A DNA stretch of 7,375 bases from the NCBI GenBank assembly GCA_007129695.1, contig SKVA01000245.1, forward strand, positions 1 to 7,375, read 5' to 3'. The stretch comes from Spirochaetaceae bacterium. GTDB lineage: Bacteria; Spirochaetota; Spirochaetia; DSM-27196; SLST01. Positions 1 to 6,118 of the stretch are shown here, in pieces (positions within the stretch are counted from its first letter, which is position 1; each line of letters begins with the position of its first letter). The notes under the pieces are model-generated. The model was not told where the DNA came from. It saw only the letters and a list, made by a program, of their open reading frames with translations, and searched no databases. A program made the translations under genes and the position numbers.

Positions 1-1
1 A

Positions 2-463
2 ATCGCGCACCCGACCTACAACCGGGTACTCGCCGGAGGAACCGGTCACATCGAGGTTGTCCAGGTCTACTACGATCCCGATGTAGTCACCTACGAAGAT
101 CTCCTGTACGTGTTCTGGCGGAACATTGACCCGATCGACGAGGGAGGGCAGTTTTGCGACCGCGGCGAACCGTACCGGACCGCGATCTTCTACCGGACCG
201 CAGACGAACGTGCGGCGGCACTGCGAAGCAAGGATGAACTCGATCGATCGGGTCGTTTCCAGCAACCGGTTGTAACCCAGATCCGTCCGCTCGACGTGCT
301 TGGCATCGACGGGCACAGCGGTTTCTGGCCCGCCGAGGAGTACCATCAGGGTTACTACCTCCGTAATCCGGTCCGCTATCGCTTCTACAAGGAGGCGTGC
401 GGGCGTGATCGACGGCTAGGGCAGCTGTGGGGAGCCGAGGCGGGAGCCCCCGACTACTCGTGA
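2..463 (+). CDS. msrA: Peptide-methionine (S)-S-oxide reductase MsrA, C-terminal part (5' end outside window)
   Basis: MsrA reduces methionine-S-sulfoxide in proteins and free methionine back to methionine, repairing oxidative damage. The window holds the last 153 residues, in frame from base 2 to the TGA at 461-463. The N-terminal part, including the GCFWG catalytic cysteine motif, lies beyond the left edge. Visible family signatures are HPTY near the first residues, TGHIEVVQVYYDP (visible residues 14-26), FWRNIDPIDEGGQFCDRG (38-55), the substrate-pocket stretch PAEEYHQGYY (110-119), and the C-terminal CGRDRRLGQLWG (133-144). C133 is a candidate resolving cysteine and C52 sits in the conserved FCDRG. 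The stop after a short tail shows that it is not fused to a C-terminal MsrB domain. Its last 10 bases overlap the 3' end of the convergent deacetylase gene. The family assignment is very secure. Confidence 0.95.
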   Translation: MAHPTYNRVLAGGTGHIEVVQVYYDPDVVTYEDLLYVFWRNIDPIDEGGQFCDRGEPYRTAIFYRTADERAAALRSKDELDRSGRFQQPVVTQIRPLDVLGIDGHSGFWPAEEYHQGYYLRNPVRYRFYKEACGRDRRLGQLWGAEAGAPDYS

Positions 464-1470
464 TCGAGCGTCTGCGCGAGCGCGTATTCCAGAAAGGGCA
501 CGTACGGTTCCCACGCACGCTCACCGTACCCACCCGCCATGAGCCACGCCTGCGGCAGCTGCGCCCCGCGCAGCCGGTCAAAGATCGCTCGGTCGCGCTC
601 GAGGAGCTGTTCGAGCGTGAGCCGTAGCCCCTGGGTCGATGGCAGTCCGTCGTGCTCGTACGGGTCGACGCCACCGATCACGTAGACCAGGTCGGGACGT
701 GGGTACTCCCACAACCGGTCGAGCGCTTCACCAAGGCGCAGCAGGTAGACGCCCTCCTCTCCCGACTCGATCGGAACGTCTATGTCGCTCGGTGTGAAGC
801 TTGGGTGTTCTACCCCGTGCTTGTCGTAGCGCGGCAAATCGAGAGGCCACCCCGATGCCATGTGGACGCTGAGCGTGACGATCGACGCGTCTCCCGCGGT
901 GAGCGCGGCGGTTCCGTCACCCTTGTGCGCGTCGACGTCGATGACCCACGCCGTCCTGATGCGCGACTCGGCCTGCAGCCGACGGATCGCTACGACCGAA
1001 TCGTTGACGATGCAGAAACCGTGGCCGAACCGATAGTGCGCGTGGTGCGCACCGCCGCCAAGGTGGTAGCAGAAACCGCGCGCGAGCGCCTCCATGCCCG
1101 CCTGATACGTCCGGGCCGTCCAGTGAAGGCTGCCCTTGAAAAGATCGGAGAGCGGGTGCGTCGCCAAGGCGGGGTCGTACCGGTGCGGCAGACCATCGTC
1201 GTCGATCAACTCGAAGACCTCAAGGATGACCTGCTCGAGGCCGTCGGAGAAGAGCCGTTCTACGTACTCGGGCGCGTGTACCCGCTCGATATCGGCACGG
1301 CATAGCTCCGTGCCATCGGACGCGAGACGCCACTGTGACTCATCGCGCCCGGCAAGAACGGGGCTACTGCGAAGCTCGTCGAGCACCCGCTCGGAACGAT
1401 TAGGGGCGACGGGAATGAGAATACCAAACTCCCTCAGGGGTATCCGTGAACCAGGATCAAACAGGACCAT
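454..1470 (-). CDS. Histone deacetylase family (zinc-dependent deacetylase/amidohydrolase) protein
   Basis: A 338-residue single-domain member of the arginase/deacetylase fold (Pfam Hist_deacetyl type). Such bacterial proteins remove acetyl groups from amines such as acetyl-lysine or acetylpolyamines; the substrate here cannot be read from sequence. The catalytic pair is H142-H143 in GGGAHHAHY, followed by GHGFCIVND (149-157). Zinc ligands are D180 and H182 in DVDAHKGDGT and D269 in GGVDPYEHD. The transition-state tyrosine is Y315 in MAGGYG. All expected catalytic residues are present, so it should be active. No signal peptide is seen, so it is probably cytoplasmic. The ATG at 1470 is the only usable start: the frame upstream is open to a TAA but has no ATG, GTG or TTG. 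The nearest SD-like GGGAG (1483-1487) is rather far, 12 bases away. The gene is divergent from the sulfur operon and convergent with msrA. An AcuC-like or acetylpolyamine amidohydrolase role is possible. Confidence 0.9.
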   Translation of the reverse strand: MVLFDPGSRIPLREFGILIPVAPNRSERVLDELRSSPVLAGRDESQWRLASDGTELCRADIERVHAPEYVERLFSDGLEQVILEVFELIDDDGLPHRYDPALATHPLSDLFKGSLHWTARTYQAGMEALARGFCYHLGGGAHHAHYRFGHGFCIVNDSVVAIRRLQAESRIRTAWVIDVDAHKGDGTAALTAGDASIVTLSVHMASGWPLDLPRYDKHGVEHPSFTPSDIDVPIESGEEGVYLLRLGEALDRLWEYPRPDLVYVIGGVDPYEHDGLPSTQGLRLTLEQLLERDRAIFDRLRGAQLPQAWLMAGGYGERAWEPYVPFLEYALAQTLDHE

Positions 1471-1523
1471 CTGCGAAAGGTACTCCCGATCGCAGCGATG
1501 AGAAAGCCCGATCGATCGCGCGC

Positions 1524-1552
1524 TTGCCTGATAGTCATGAACTTCTTATATT
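1524..1552 (+). promoter_or_regulatory. Sigma70-type promoter of the sulfur operon
   Basis: TTGCCT (1524-1529) matches the -35 consensus at four of six positions. It is followed after exactly 17 bases by TATATT (1547-1552), which matches the -10 consensus at five of six. This is an AT-rich island in an otherwise GC-rich window and lies directly upstream of the transporter gene. A transcript would start near 1558-1560. The call rests on pattern and position only. Confidence 0.55.
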
Positions 1553-1568
1553 CTAAAAACTAAATATA
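1547..1568. promoter_or_regulatory. Candidate operator: inverted repeat over the -10 box
   Basis: TATATT (1547-1552) and AATATA (1563-1568) are perfect 6-base inverted arms separated by 10 bases. The left arm is the proposed -10 box and the right arm lies just after the predicted transcription start. A dimeric repressor bound here would block the promoter, as expected for a persulfide-sensing ArsR-type (BigR/SqrR) or CsoR-type (CstR) regulator. The arms are short and AT-only, so chance is a real alternative. Confidence 0.3.
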
Positions 1569-1570
1569 GC

Positions 1571-2416
1571 GTGCAGCGCGGGGAGGACGTTCTGGTACTG
1601 GGATTGGGGATCGCTGTTATAATCGGCATTACACTGGGCCTGATAGGAGGCGGTGGATCGATCCTGACGGTCCCGGTCCTGGTGTACGTAATGGGGGTTC
1701 CGGCGGTCGAAGCGACTGCGTACAGCCTGTTCATCGTCGGAACCGCCGCGCTCGTCGGCGCGATCGGCTACCTGCGGTCGGGAGCGGTGAACGTACGCGT
1801 AGCGATGTGGTTCGCAGCCCCATCGCTTCTTGCCGTGTTCGCGACCCGGCGCTGGATCGTACCGGCTGTACCGACGGTCATCGCGCAGATCGGGGCGCTT
1901 ACGATCACGAAGGACATCGCGGTTCTGCTGCTTTTTGCGCTGACGATGCTGTTCGCGTCGATTTCGATGATTCGTGGATGCAAACGATGCCTGACGCGGT
2001 GCGCGGAGGGCGTCGGATGCCCAGACGACGAGCTCGCGCCGCTTCACATACTGATCGAAGGGATCGTCGTCGGAACGCTCACCGGACTCGTCGGTGCCGG
2101 AGGCGGCTTTCTGATAATCCCTGCGCTTGTAATCGTCGCCGGATTGCCCATGAAGCAGGCGGTCGGGACGTCGCTCGTGATCATCGCGGTGAAGTCGCTG
2201 TTCGGGTTCGTCGGCGACCTGGGTGCCGGTACCACGATCGACTGGCGCTTCATGCTCGCGTTCGCGGCCGCGACGGTACTGGGAATGGCAGGCGGCGTGA
2301 TCGGCGCGCGCTTCATCGCGGACAAGCGCCTGAGGCTGGCATTCGGCTGGCTGGTGCTACTGATGGGCACCGCGATGCTGGTCCGGGAGATTCATGGCAT
2401 CACGGGGCTCGGATAG
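1571..2416 (+). CDS. TSUP family (TauE/SafE, DUF81) membrane transporter, probable sulfite/sulfur-anion exporter
   Basis: An inner-membrane transporter of up to 281 residues with the two-fold internal repeat of the TSUP family. The first half has GLIGGGGSILTVPVLVY (residues 23-39) followed by the TAYSLFIVG stretch. The second half has GLVGAGGGFLIIPALVI (172-188) followed by VGTSLVII (198-205). Hydrophobic segments surround both repeats, giving about eight membrane spans. The middle loop carries four cysteines (C137, C140, C144, C150) in a C-x2-C-x3-C-x5-C pattern, which I do not recognise from the family. Its place before a rhodanese and a persulfide dioxygenase suggests export of sulfite or thiosulfate; that is inference. 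The coordinates use the GTG at 1571, but no SD precedes it. A strong SD (1580-1587) lies inside the frame, so a CTG at 1592 or 1598 (about 274 or 272 residues) is the better biological start. Confidence 0.88.
   Translation: MQRGEDVLVLGLGIAVIIGITLGLIGGGGSILTVPVLVYVMGVPAVEATAYSLFIVGTAALVGAIGYLRSGAVNVRVAMWFAAPSLLAVFATRRWIVPAVPTVIAQIGALTITKDIAVLLLFALTMLFASISMIRGCKRCLTRCAEGVGCPDDELAPLHILIEGIVVGTLTGLVGAGGGFLIIPALVIVAGLPMKQAVGTSLVIIAVKSLFGFVGDLGAGTTIDWRFMLAFAAATVLGMAGGVIGARFIADKRLRLAFGWLVLLMGTAMLVREIHGITGLG
1580..1587 (+). promoter_or_regulatory. Strong Shine-Dalgarno sequence inside the nominal transporter frame
   Basis: GGGGAGGA is a near-perfect anti-16S match located after, not before, the GTG at 1571. 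The in-frame codons at the right distance are CTG at 1592 and CTG at 1598. The next TTG, at 1604, is about 17 bases away and too far. With transcription starting near 1559, the GTG would leave a leader of only about 12 bases with no ribosome site. The CTG starts give a normal leader of 30-40 bases. Confidence 0.5.
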
Positions 2417-2434
2417 GGTCCCCAATCGAAAGAC

Positions 2435-2443
2435 AGGAGGAGA
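2435..2443 (+). promoter_or_regulatory. Ribosome binding site fixing the GTG start of the rhodanese gene
   Basis: AGGAGGAGA lies in the 34-base gap after the transporter stop. It is 7 bases before the GTG at 2451 counted from its end, and 10 counted from AGGAGG. It supports that GTG over the upstream in-frame ATG at 2394, which would overlap the transporter gene and add 19 hydrophilic residues. GGGAGA (2385-2390) stands before that ATG, so the longer form is not fully excluded. Confidence 0.6.
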
Positions 2444-2450
2444 TTTCGCA

Positions 2451-2762
2451 GTGCCACACGCAGATTTTGACTCTGAAACGTTCGAGCGGCAGCTTGAGCA
2501 GCATCAGGACAGGATCCTGATCGATGTCCGTACGCCCGAAGAGTTCAGCGACGGCCACTTGCCGACGGCGGTAAACATCGATATCTACGATCCTGAGTTT
2601 GTTGATCGTGTTTCACGGCTCGACCCGAACCGCCCGACGTTCGTGTATTGCCGCAGCGGGAGTCGCAGCTACAGCGCTGCACTCGCGATGACCGATCTGG
2701 GATTCAGGAGCGTGTTCAACCTCCAGCGAGGGATCATCGGCTGGAACGGCGCGCTCGAGTAG
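2451..2762 (+). CDS. Single-domain rhodanese (sulfurtransferase)
   Basis: A 103-residue protein made of one rhodanese domain, probably cytoplasmic. It carries sulfane sulfur as a cysteine persulfide and hands it to or takes it from partners such as glutathione, thiosulfate or sulfite. The domain shows ILIDVRTPEEFSDGHLP (residues 22-38), with the CH2A-type DVR and EF..GH signatures. It also has the active loop CRSGSRS (67-73) with nucleophile C67, and the closing LQRGIIGW (91-98). The six-residue loop after the cysteine fits sulfur-specific rhodaneses rather than Cdc25-type phosphatases, whose loop is one residue longer. It sits 34 bases after the transporter and 21 before the persulfide dioxygenase, so it is almost certainly co-transcribed. 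It likely supplies the dioxygenase with persulfide or uses its sulfite to make thiosulfate. The GTG start is chosen from the SD at 2435-2443. The exact acceptor is unknown. Confidence 0.9.
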   Translation: MPHADFDSETFERQLEQHQDRILIDVRTPEEFSDGHLPTAVNIDIYDPEFVDRVSRLDPNRPTFVYCRSGSRSYSAALAMTDLGFRSVFNLQRGIIGWNGALE

Positions 2763-2783
2763 ACGCCGAACAAAGGAGTAGAG

Positions 2784-4238
2784 ATGTACTTCGAGCACTT
2801 TTTTGAACCCGGCCTGGCGCAGAAAAGCTATCTGGTGGGATGCCAGAAGACGGGTGAGGCGATCGTTATCGATCCACGCCGCGACGTCGACGTGTACCTC
2901 ACAGCGGCCCGCGACAATGACCTTCGGATCACAAAGATCGCCGAGACGCACATCCACGCCGACTTCCTGAGCGGCAGCCGGGAACTGGCGGCCGCAACTG
3001 GCGCTGAGATCCTTGCCAGCGATGAAGGCGGCCCCGATTGGCAGTACCGATTCGCGCATACGGGCCTCAGGGATGGCGATCAGATCCACGTCGGCAACGT
3101 TCGCCTGGACGTGATGCACACGCCCGGGCACACGCCTGAACACATATCGTTCGTTCTATACGATCTGCCCGCTGGTCCTGCGGCGATGATGGCTTTCACC
3201 GGCGACTTTGTGTTTGTCGGCGACGTGGGCAGGCCCGATCTGCTCGAGGAAGCCGCCGGAATCAAGGACACAAAGATTCGCGGCGCGCGCGATCTGTGGA
3301 AGAGCCTCCGCCGGTTTCGGGAACTCCCGCACCACGTGATGGTCTGGCCCGCGCACGGAGCCGGATCGGCGTGCGGAAAGGCGCTAGGAGCGGTTCCATC
3401 GAGCACGGTCGGCTACGAACTCGCGACCAACTGGGCGTTCCAGGTCGAAGACGAAGAGACTTTCGTGCACCAGCTGCTCGACGGTCAACCCGAACCACCC
3501 TACTACTTCGCCGAGATGAAGGTGCGTAACCGCGCCGGAGCTCCGGTTCTGGGCACCGTAGAACGCCCACCCGTGATCGGTCCCCGGCGGATCGCAGAAC
3601 TGTGCGGGATCGCGGAAGGCCACAACGCGCAATCGGGTGAAGGACTTCAGTCGGCGCAGATCCTGGACGTACGATCCCAGTTTGCATTCGCCGGCGCACA
3701 CATCCCCGGCAGCATCAGCGTGCCGATGGACCGGTCGCTCAGCAACTGGGCGGGATGGACGCTCGACTACGACCGGCCGATCGTGCTGATTGCGCCGGAT
3801 CACCAGGTGAGCGATGCCGTACACTCGCTGATCAGAATCGGTCTGGATACGATCGTCGGGTACACGCCGTCGGTCGACGGATGGATCGATGAGGGGTGGC
3901 CGGTCGCGCGAGTCGACCAGTTGACCGCCGACGAACTCAGCGCGGAGCTGGACATCGACGCGGACAAGTATCACGTCATCGACGTGCGATCGCAGTCAGA
4001 GTTCGACGAAGGGCACATCGACGGCGCGGTTAACATCCACGCCGGGCGGCTGGTACGCCTGGCCGATCAGATCCCGCGCGGTCGACCGCTGCTGGTCCAC
4101 TGTCAGTCAGGATATCGATCGATCATCGCCGTCTCGTCGCTCGAACGGCTCGGTATCGGTCCGGTCGTCAACCTGATAGGCGGATACGGCGCGTACGTCG
4201 ACGCGTCACCGACCGCGAAGGCCACGACGAACCGCTGA
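2784..4238 (+). CDS. CstB-like persulfide dioxygenase: MBL-fold domain fused to a degenerate and an active rhodanese domain
   Basis: A 484-residue multidomain enzyme. Residues 1 to about 245 form a metallo-beta-lactamase-fold, ETHE1-type non-heme iron dioxygenase. It has THIHADF (55-61), TPGHTPEH (113-120) and FTGD (138-141), so the iron ligands should be H56, H116 and D141. WPAHGAGSACG (188-198) is the conserved closing motif. Residues about 265-375 form a rhodanese-like domain with LDVRSQF and HIPGS, but A337 stands where the cysteine should be, so it is a pseudo-rhodanese. Residues about 378-475 are an active rhodanese with VIDVRSQSEFDEGHIDGA and loop CQSGYRS (C440). This order is that of Staphylococcus aureus CstB, which converts low-molecular-weight persulfides to thiosulfate using oxygen. 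The ATG follows AAAGGAG (2772-2778) by 5 bases. No signal peptide is seen. It is the last gene of the sulfur operon and ends 7 bases from the convergent proS stop. Confidence 0.93.
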   Translation: MYFEHFFEPGLAQKSYLVGCQKTGEAIVIDPRRDVDVYLTAARDNDLRITKIAETHIHADFLSGSRELAAATGAEILASDEGGPDWQYRFAHTGLRDGDQIHVGNVRLDVMHTPGHTPEHISFVLYDLPAGPAAMMAFTGDFVFVGDVGRPDLLEEAAGIKDTKIRGARDLWKSLRRFRELPHHVMVWPAHGAGSACGKALGAVPSSTVGYELATNWAFQVEDEETFVHQLLDGQPEPPYYFAEMKVRNRAGAPVLGTVERPPVIGPRRIAELCGIAEGHNAQSGEGLQSAQILDVRSQFAFAGAHIPGSISVPMDRSLSNWAGWTLDYDRPIVLIAPDHQVSDAVHSLIRIGLDTIVGYTPSVDGWIDEGWPVARVDQLTADELSAELDIDADKYHVIDVRSQSEFDEGHIDGAVNIHAGRLVRLADQIPRGRPLLVHCQSGYRSIIAVSSLERLGIGPVVNLIGGYGAYVDASPTAKATTNR

Positions 4239-4245
4239 CGCCGCT

Positions 4246-6006
4246 TCAGTCGGCTCTTGCCGGCGAGGCGTTCGCGCGCTCACCGAGCGGCTGCTCGAGT
4301 AGCGCTATGGTCGACCGGGCCCACTCAACCGCCTGGTCCATTGCGACCGATCCGCGATCCGGCTCGTGGCGCAGCTTCGTTTCAACCGCGCGCTGCTCTA
4401 TCGTGCGCGGGCTCACGGTGATCCGGATCGGGATACCGATGAGATCGGCATCCTTGAACTTCACTCCAGGGCGTTCGTCACGGTCGTCGTACAAGGTGTC
4501 GATACCGGCGCGCTCGAGTTCGAGGTAGAGCCGTTCGGCCTCGTTCTCTGCGCCGTTGATCACGACCAGATGCACGGTATACGGCGCGACGGTCACCGGC
4601 CACAACAGTCCGTCCTTGTCGTTGTGCTCTTCGGCGATACTCGCCAGAAGGCGCCCGACGCCGATACCGTAGCTTCCCATGATCACCGGCTTGCGCTCGC
4701 CATCCTCGTCCAGGAAGAAGCACCCCATCGAGTCGGAGTACCGCGTTCCGAGCTTGAAGATGTTACCGAGCTCGACACCGCGTCGCGCGGCCAGAGGAGA
4801 TCCGCACTCGGGGCACGGCGACCCGTCCTGCGCGGCGGCGATGTCGGTGACGACCGACGCCGTGAAGTCGCGTCCGTGGTTCACGTTACGGAGGTGATAC
4901 CCCTGCCGGTTCGCGCCGGCGATCAGGTTCGGCGTCGTGGAGATGCTCACGTCTGCGATGACCGACACACCGTCTATCCCGACCGGGGACGCGTAGCCGG
5001 GCACCGCGCCCACCGCGGTGATCTCCTCAGGCTGCGCCGGGCGCAGCGCGCGGACTCCCGCGGCGTTCGCGAGCTTGGTCTCGTTGACCTCAAGGTCGCC
5101 CCGAATGACCGCGAACACGAGCTTTGCTTCGGCGTCGTTTACCTGACCGACCATGAAGACGGCCTTCGCGGTGCGTGAAGCCGGCACGCCAAGGAGCTTC
5201 GTCAGATCCTCGATCGACGTCGTGTCCGGAGTGCTCACCTCTTCGATATCGAACGCGGGTGCGTCCGCTCGCACGTCGGGCTCATCCCGCCCGAACGCGG
5301 CGACCTGCCGGTTCGCGCGGAACCCGCACGACGCGCAGATCATGATCGTATCCTCACCGATCGGCGTCAGGTACATGAACTCGTGCGCGACTTTGCCACC
5401 CATCATCCCGACGTCCGACTTCACCGCGAGCGCGTCCAGACCGCAGCGGGAGAAGACACGGTGGTACGCCTGGTAGTGCCGGTCGTACTGGAGATCGAGC
5501 CCCGCGTCGTCCCGGTCGAGGCTGTAACTGTCCTTCATGATGAACTCGCGAACCCGGATCAGCCCCGCGCGTGGCCGGGGATCGTCGCGCCACTTGGTCT
5601 GGAGGTGGTAGATCAGCCGCGGTAGCTGCCGGTAGCTGCGGATCTCCTGGCGAACCAGATCGCTCACCGCCTCTTCGTGCGTCATCGCAAGGACCAGGTC
5701 GCGCTCCTGCCGGTCCTTGAATCGGGTCAGCTCGGGCCCGATCACGTCCCAACGCCCCGAATCCTTCCAGATGTCGGCCGTGTTCACGACCGGCATCAGC
5801 AGTTCCTGCGCGCCGATCCGCTCCATCTCCTGCCGGATGACCGTCTGGATCTTGCCGACGACCCGCCACCCGAGCGGCAGATAGCTGAAGATCCCGGCGC
5901 CGAGCTGACGGATACACCCGGAGCGCACAAGGAGTCGATGGCTCTCCACCTCGACGTCGGCCGGCGCCTCGCGGAGGGTCTGACCGAACAACTGTGACAT
6001 GCGCAT
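4246..6006 (-). CDS. proS: Prolyl-tRNA synthetase, bacterial type with editing (INS) domain
   Basis: A cytoplasmic class II synthetase of 586 residues, a normal length, that charges tRNA-Pro with proline and clears mischarged Ala-tRNA-Pro. The N-terminus MRMSQLFGQTLREAPADVE is typical of the family. Class II motif 2 is at W139-F155 (WRDDPRPRAGLIRVREF), motif 3 is MGSYGIGVGRL (443-453), and THEEAVSDL lies at 109-117. The editing insertion spans roughly residues 225-405, with the conserved lysine K281 and GYHLRNVNHGRD (369-380). The anticodon-binding domain carries DDRDERPGVKFKDADLIG (507-524). Two CPxCG-like pairs, C224/C227 and C398/C401, flank the insertion and could hold a zinc ion. The ATG at 6006 follows AGGAGG by 5 bases; an in-frame ATG at 6039 would add 11 residues but has no comparable site. 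The gene is convergent with the sulfur operon and divergent from the hydrolase gene. It looks like an unrelated housekeeping gene. Confidence 0.97.
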   Translation of the reverse strand: MRMSQLFGQTLREAPADVEVESHRLLVRSGCIRQLGAGIFSYLPLGWRVVGKIQTVIRQEMERIGAQELLMPVVNTADIWKDSGRWDVIGPELTRFKDRQERDLVLAMTHEEAVSDLVRQEIRSYRQLPRLIYHLQTKWRDDPRPRAGLIRVREFIMKDSYSLDRDDAGLDLQYDRHYQAYHRVFSRCGLDALAVKSDVGMMGGKVAHEFMYLTPIGEDTIMICASCGFRANRQVAAFGRDEPDVRADAPAFDIEEVSTPDTTSIEDLTKLLGVPASRTAKAVFMVGQVNDAEAKLVFAVIRGDLEVNETKLANAAGVRALRPAQPEEITAVGAVPGYASPVGIDGVSVIADVSISTTPNLIAGANRQGYHLRNVNHGRDFTASVVTDIAAAQDGSPCPECGSPLAARRGVELGNIFKLGTRYSDSMGCFFLDEDGERKPVIMGSYGIGVGRLLASIAEEHNDKDGLLWPVTVAPYTVHLVVINGAENEAERLYLELERAGIDTLYDDRDERPGVKFKDADLIGIPIRITVSPRTIEQRAVETKLRHEPDRGSVAMDQAVEWARSTIALLEQPLGERANASPARAD

Positions 6007-6011
6007 AGGGA

Positions 6012-6017
6012 CCTCCT
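6012..6017 (-). promoter_or_regulatory. Ribosome binding site of proS
   Basis: On the minus strand AGGAGG lies 5 bases before the ATG at 6006 and decides the start in favour of that ATG over the one at 6039. I saw no clear -35/-10 pair for proS in the 112-base divergent gap. Confidence 0.75.
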
Positions 6018-6065
6018 GGATCGCTCGGTAAGGTATCACATCGGGAGGCGTAAGAAAAAGGGGAG

Positions 6066-6094
6066 TTGACGAGAAGCGCCGCGTCCGATATCAA
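6066..6094 (+). promoter_or_regulatory. Probable sigma70-type promoter of the exported hydrolase gene
   Basis: TTGACG (6066-6071) matches the -35 consensus at five of six positions. It is followed after 17 bases by TATCAA (6089-6094), a moderate -10 with four of six matches. Transcription would begin near 6101, leaving a short leader that contains the SD-like AAGAGGG (6107-6113), 5 bases before the ATG at 6119. The weak -10 limits confidence. Confidence 0.4.
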
Positions 6095-6118
6095 GATCAA
6101 AACTGCAAGAGGGTACGA

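Noticed and set aside
241..253. Frequent CGATCG and tandem CGATCGATCG strings (for example near 243 and 1509), considered as a dispersed repeat or protein-binding site
   Set aside because: They occur inside coding and non-coding DNA at irregular spacing in a CG- and GATC-rich genome. Nothing shows more than composition; a whole-genome count against a Markov expectation would be needed.
652..1305. Long open frame on the + strand (217 codons) opposite the deacetylase gene
   Set aside because: It lies entirely antisense to a gene with an intact catalytic set, shows no recognisable domain and is rich in arginine and valine, as expected of a shadow frame in GC-rich DNA.
1560..1600. A minus-strand promoter for the deacetylase gene using TATATT (1568 to 1563) as -10
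   Set aside because: No TTGACA-like -35 lies 16-18 bases upstream on that strand, so the box is better explained as the second arm of the inverted repeat.
4235..4249. Small hairpin CTGA/TCAG between the dioxygenase and proS stops, considered as a bidirectional terminator
   Set aside because: The stem is only 4 base pairs plus a wobble pair, is formed largely by the two stop codons themselves, and no T-tract follows on either strand.
4366..5178. Open frame of 270 codons on the + strand opposite proS
   Set aside because: It is antisense to a secure housekeeping gene, with no domain signature and low-complexity Arg/Asp/His/Val composition.
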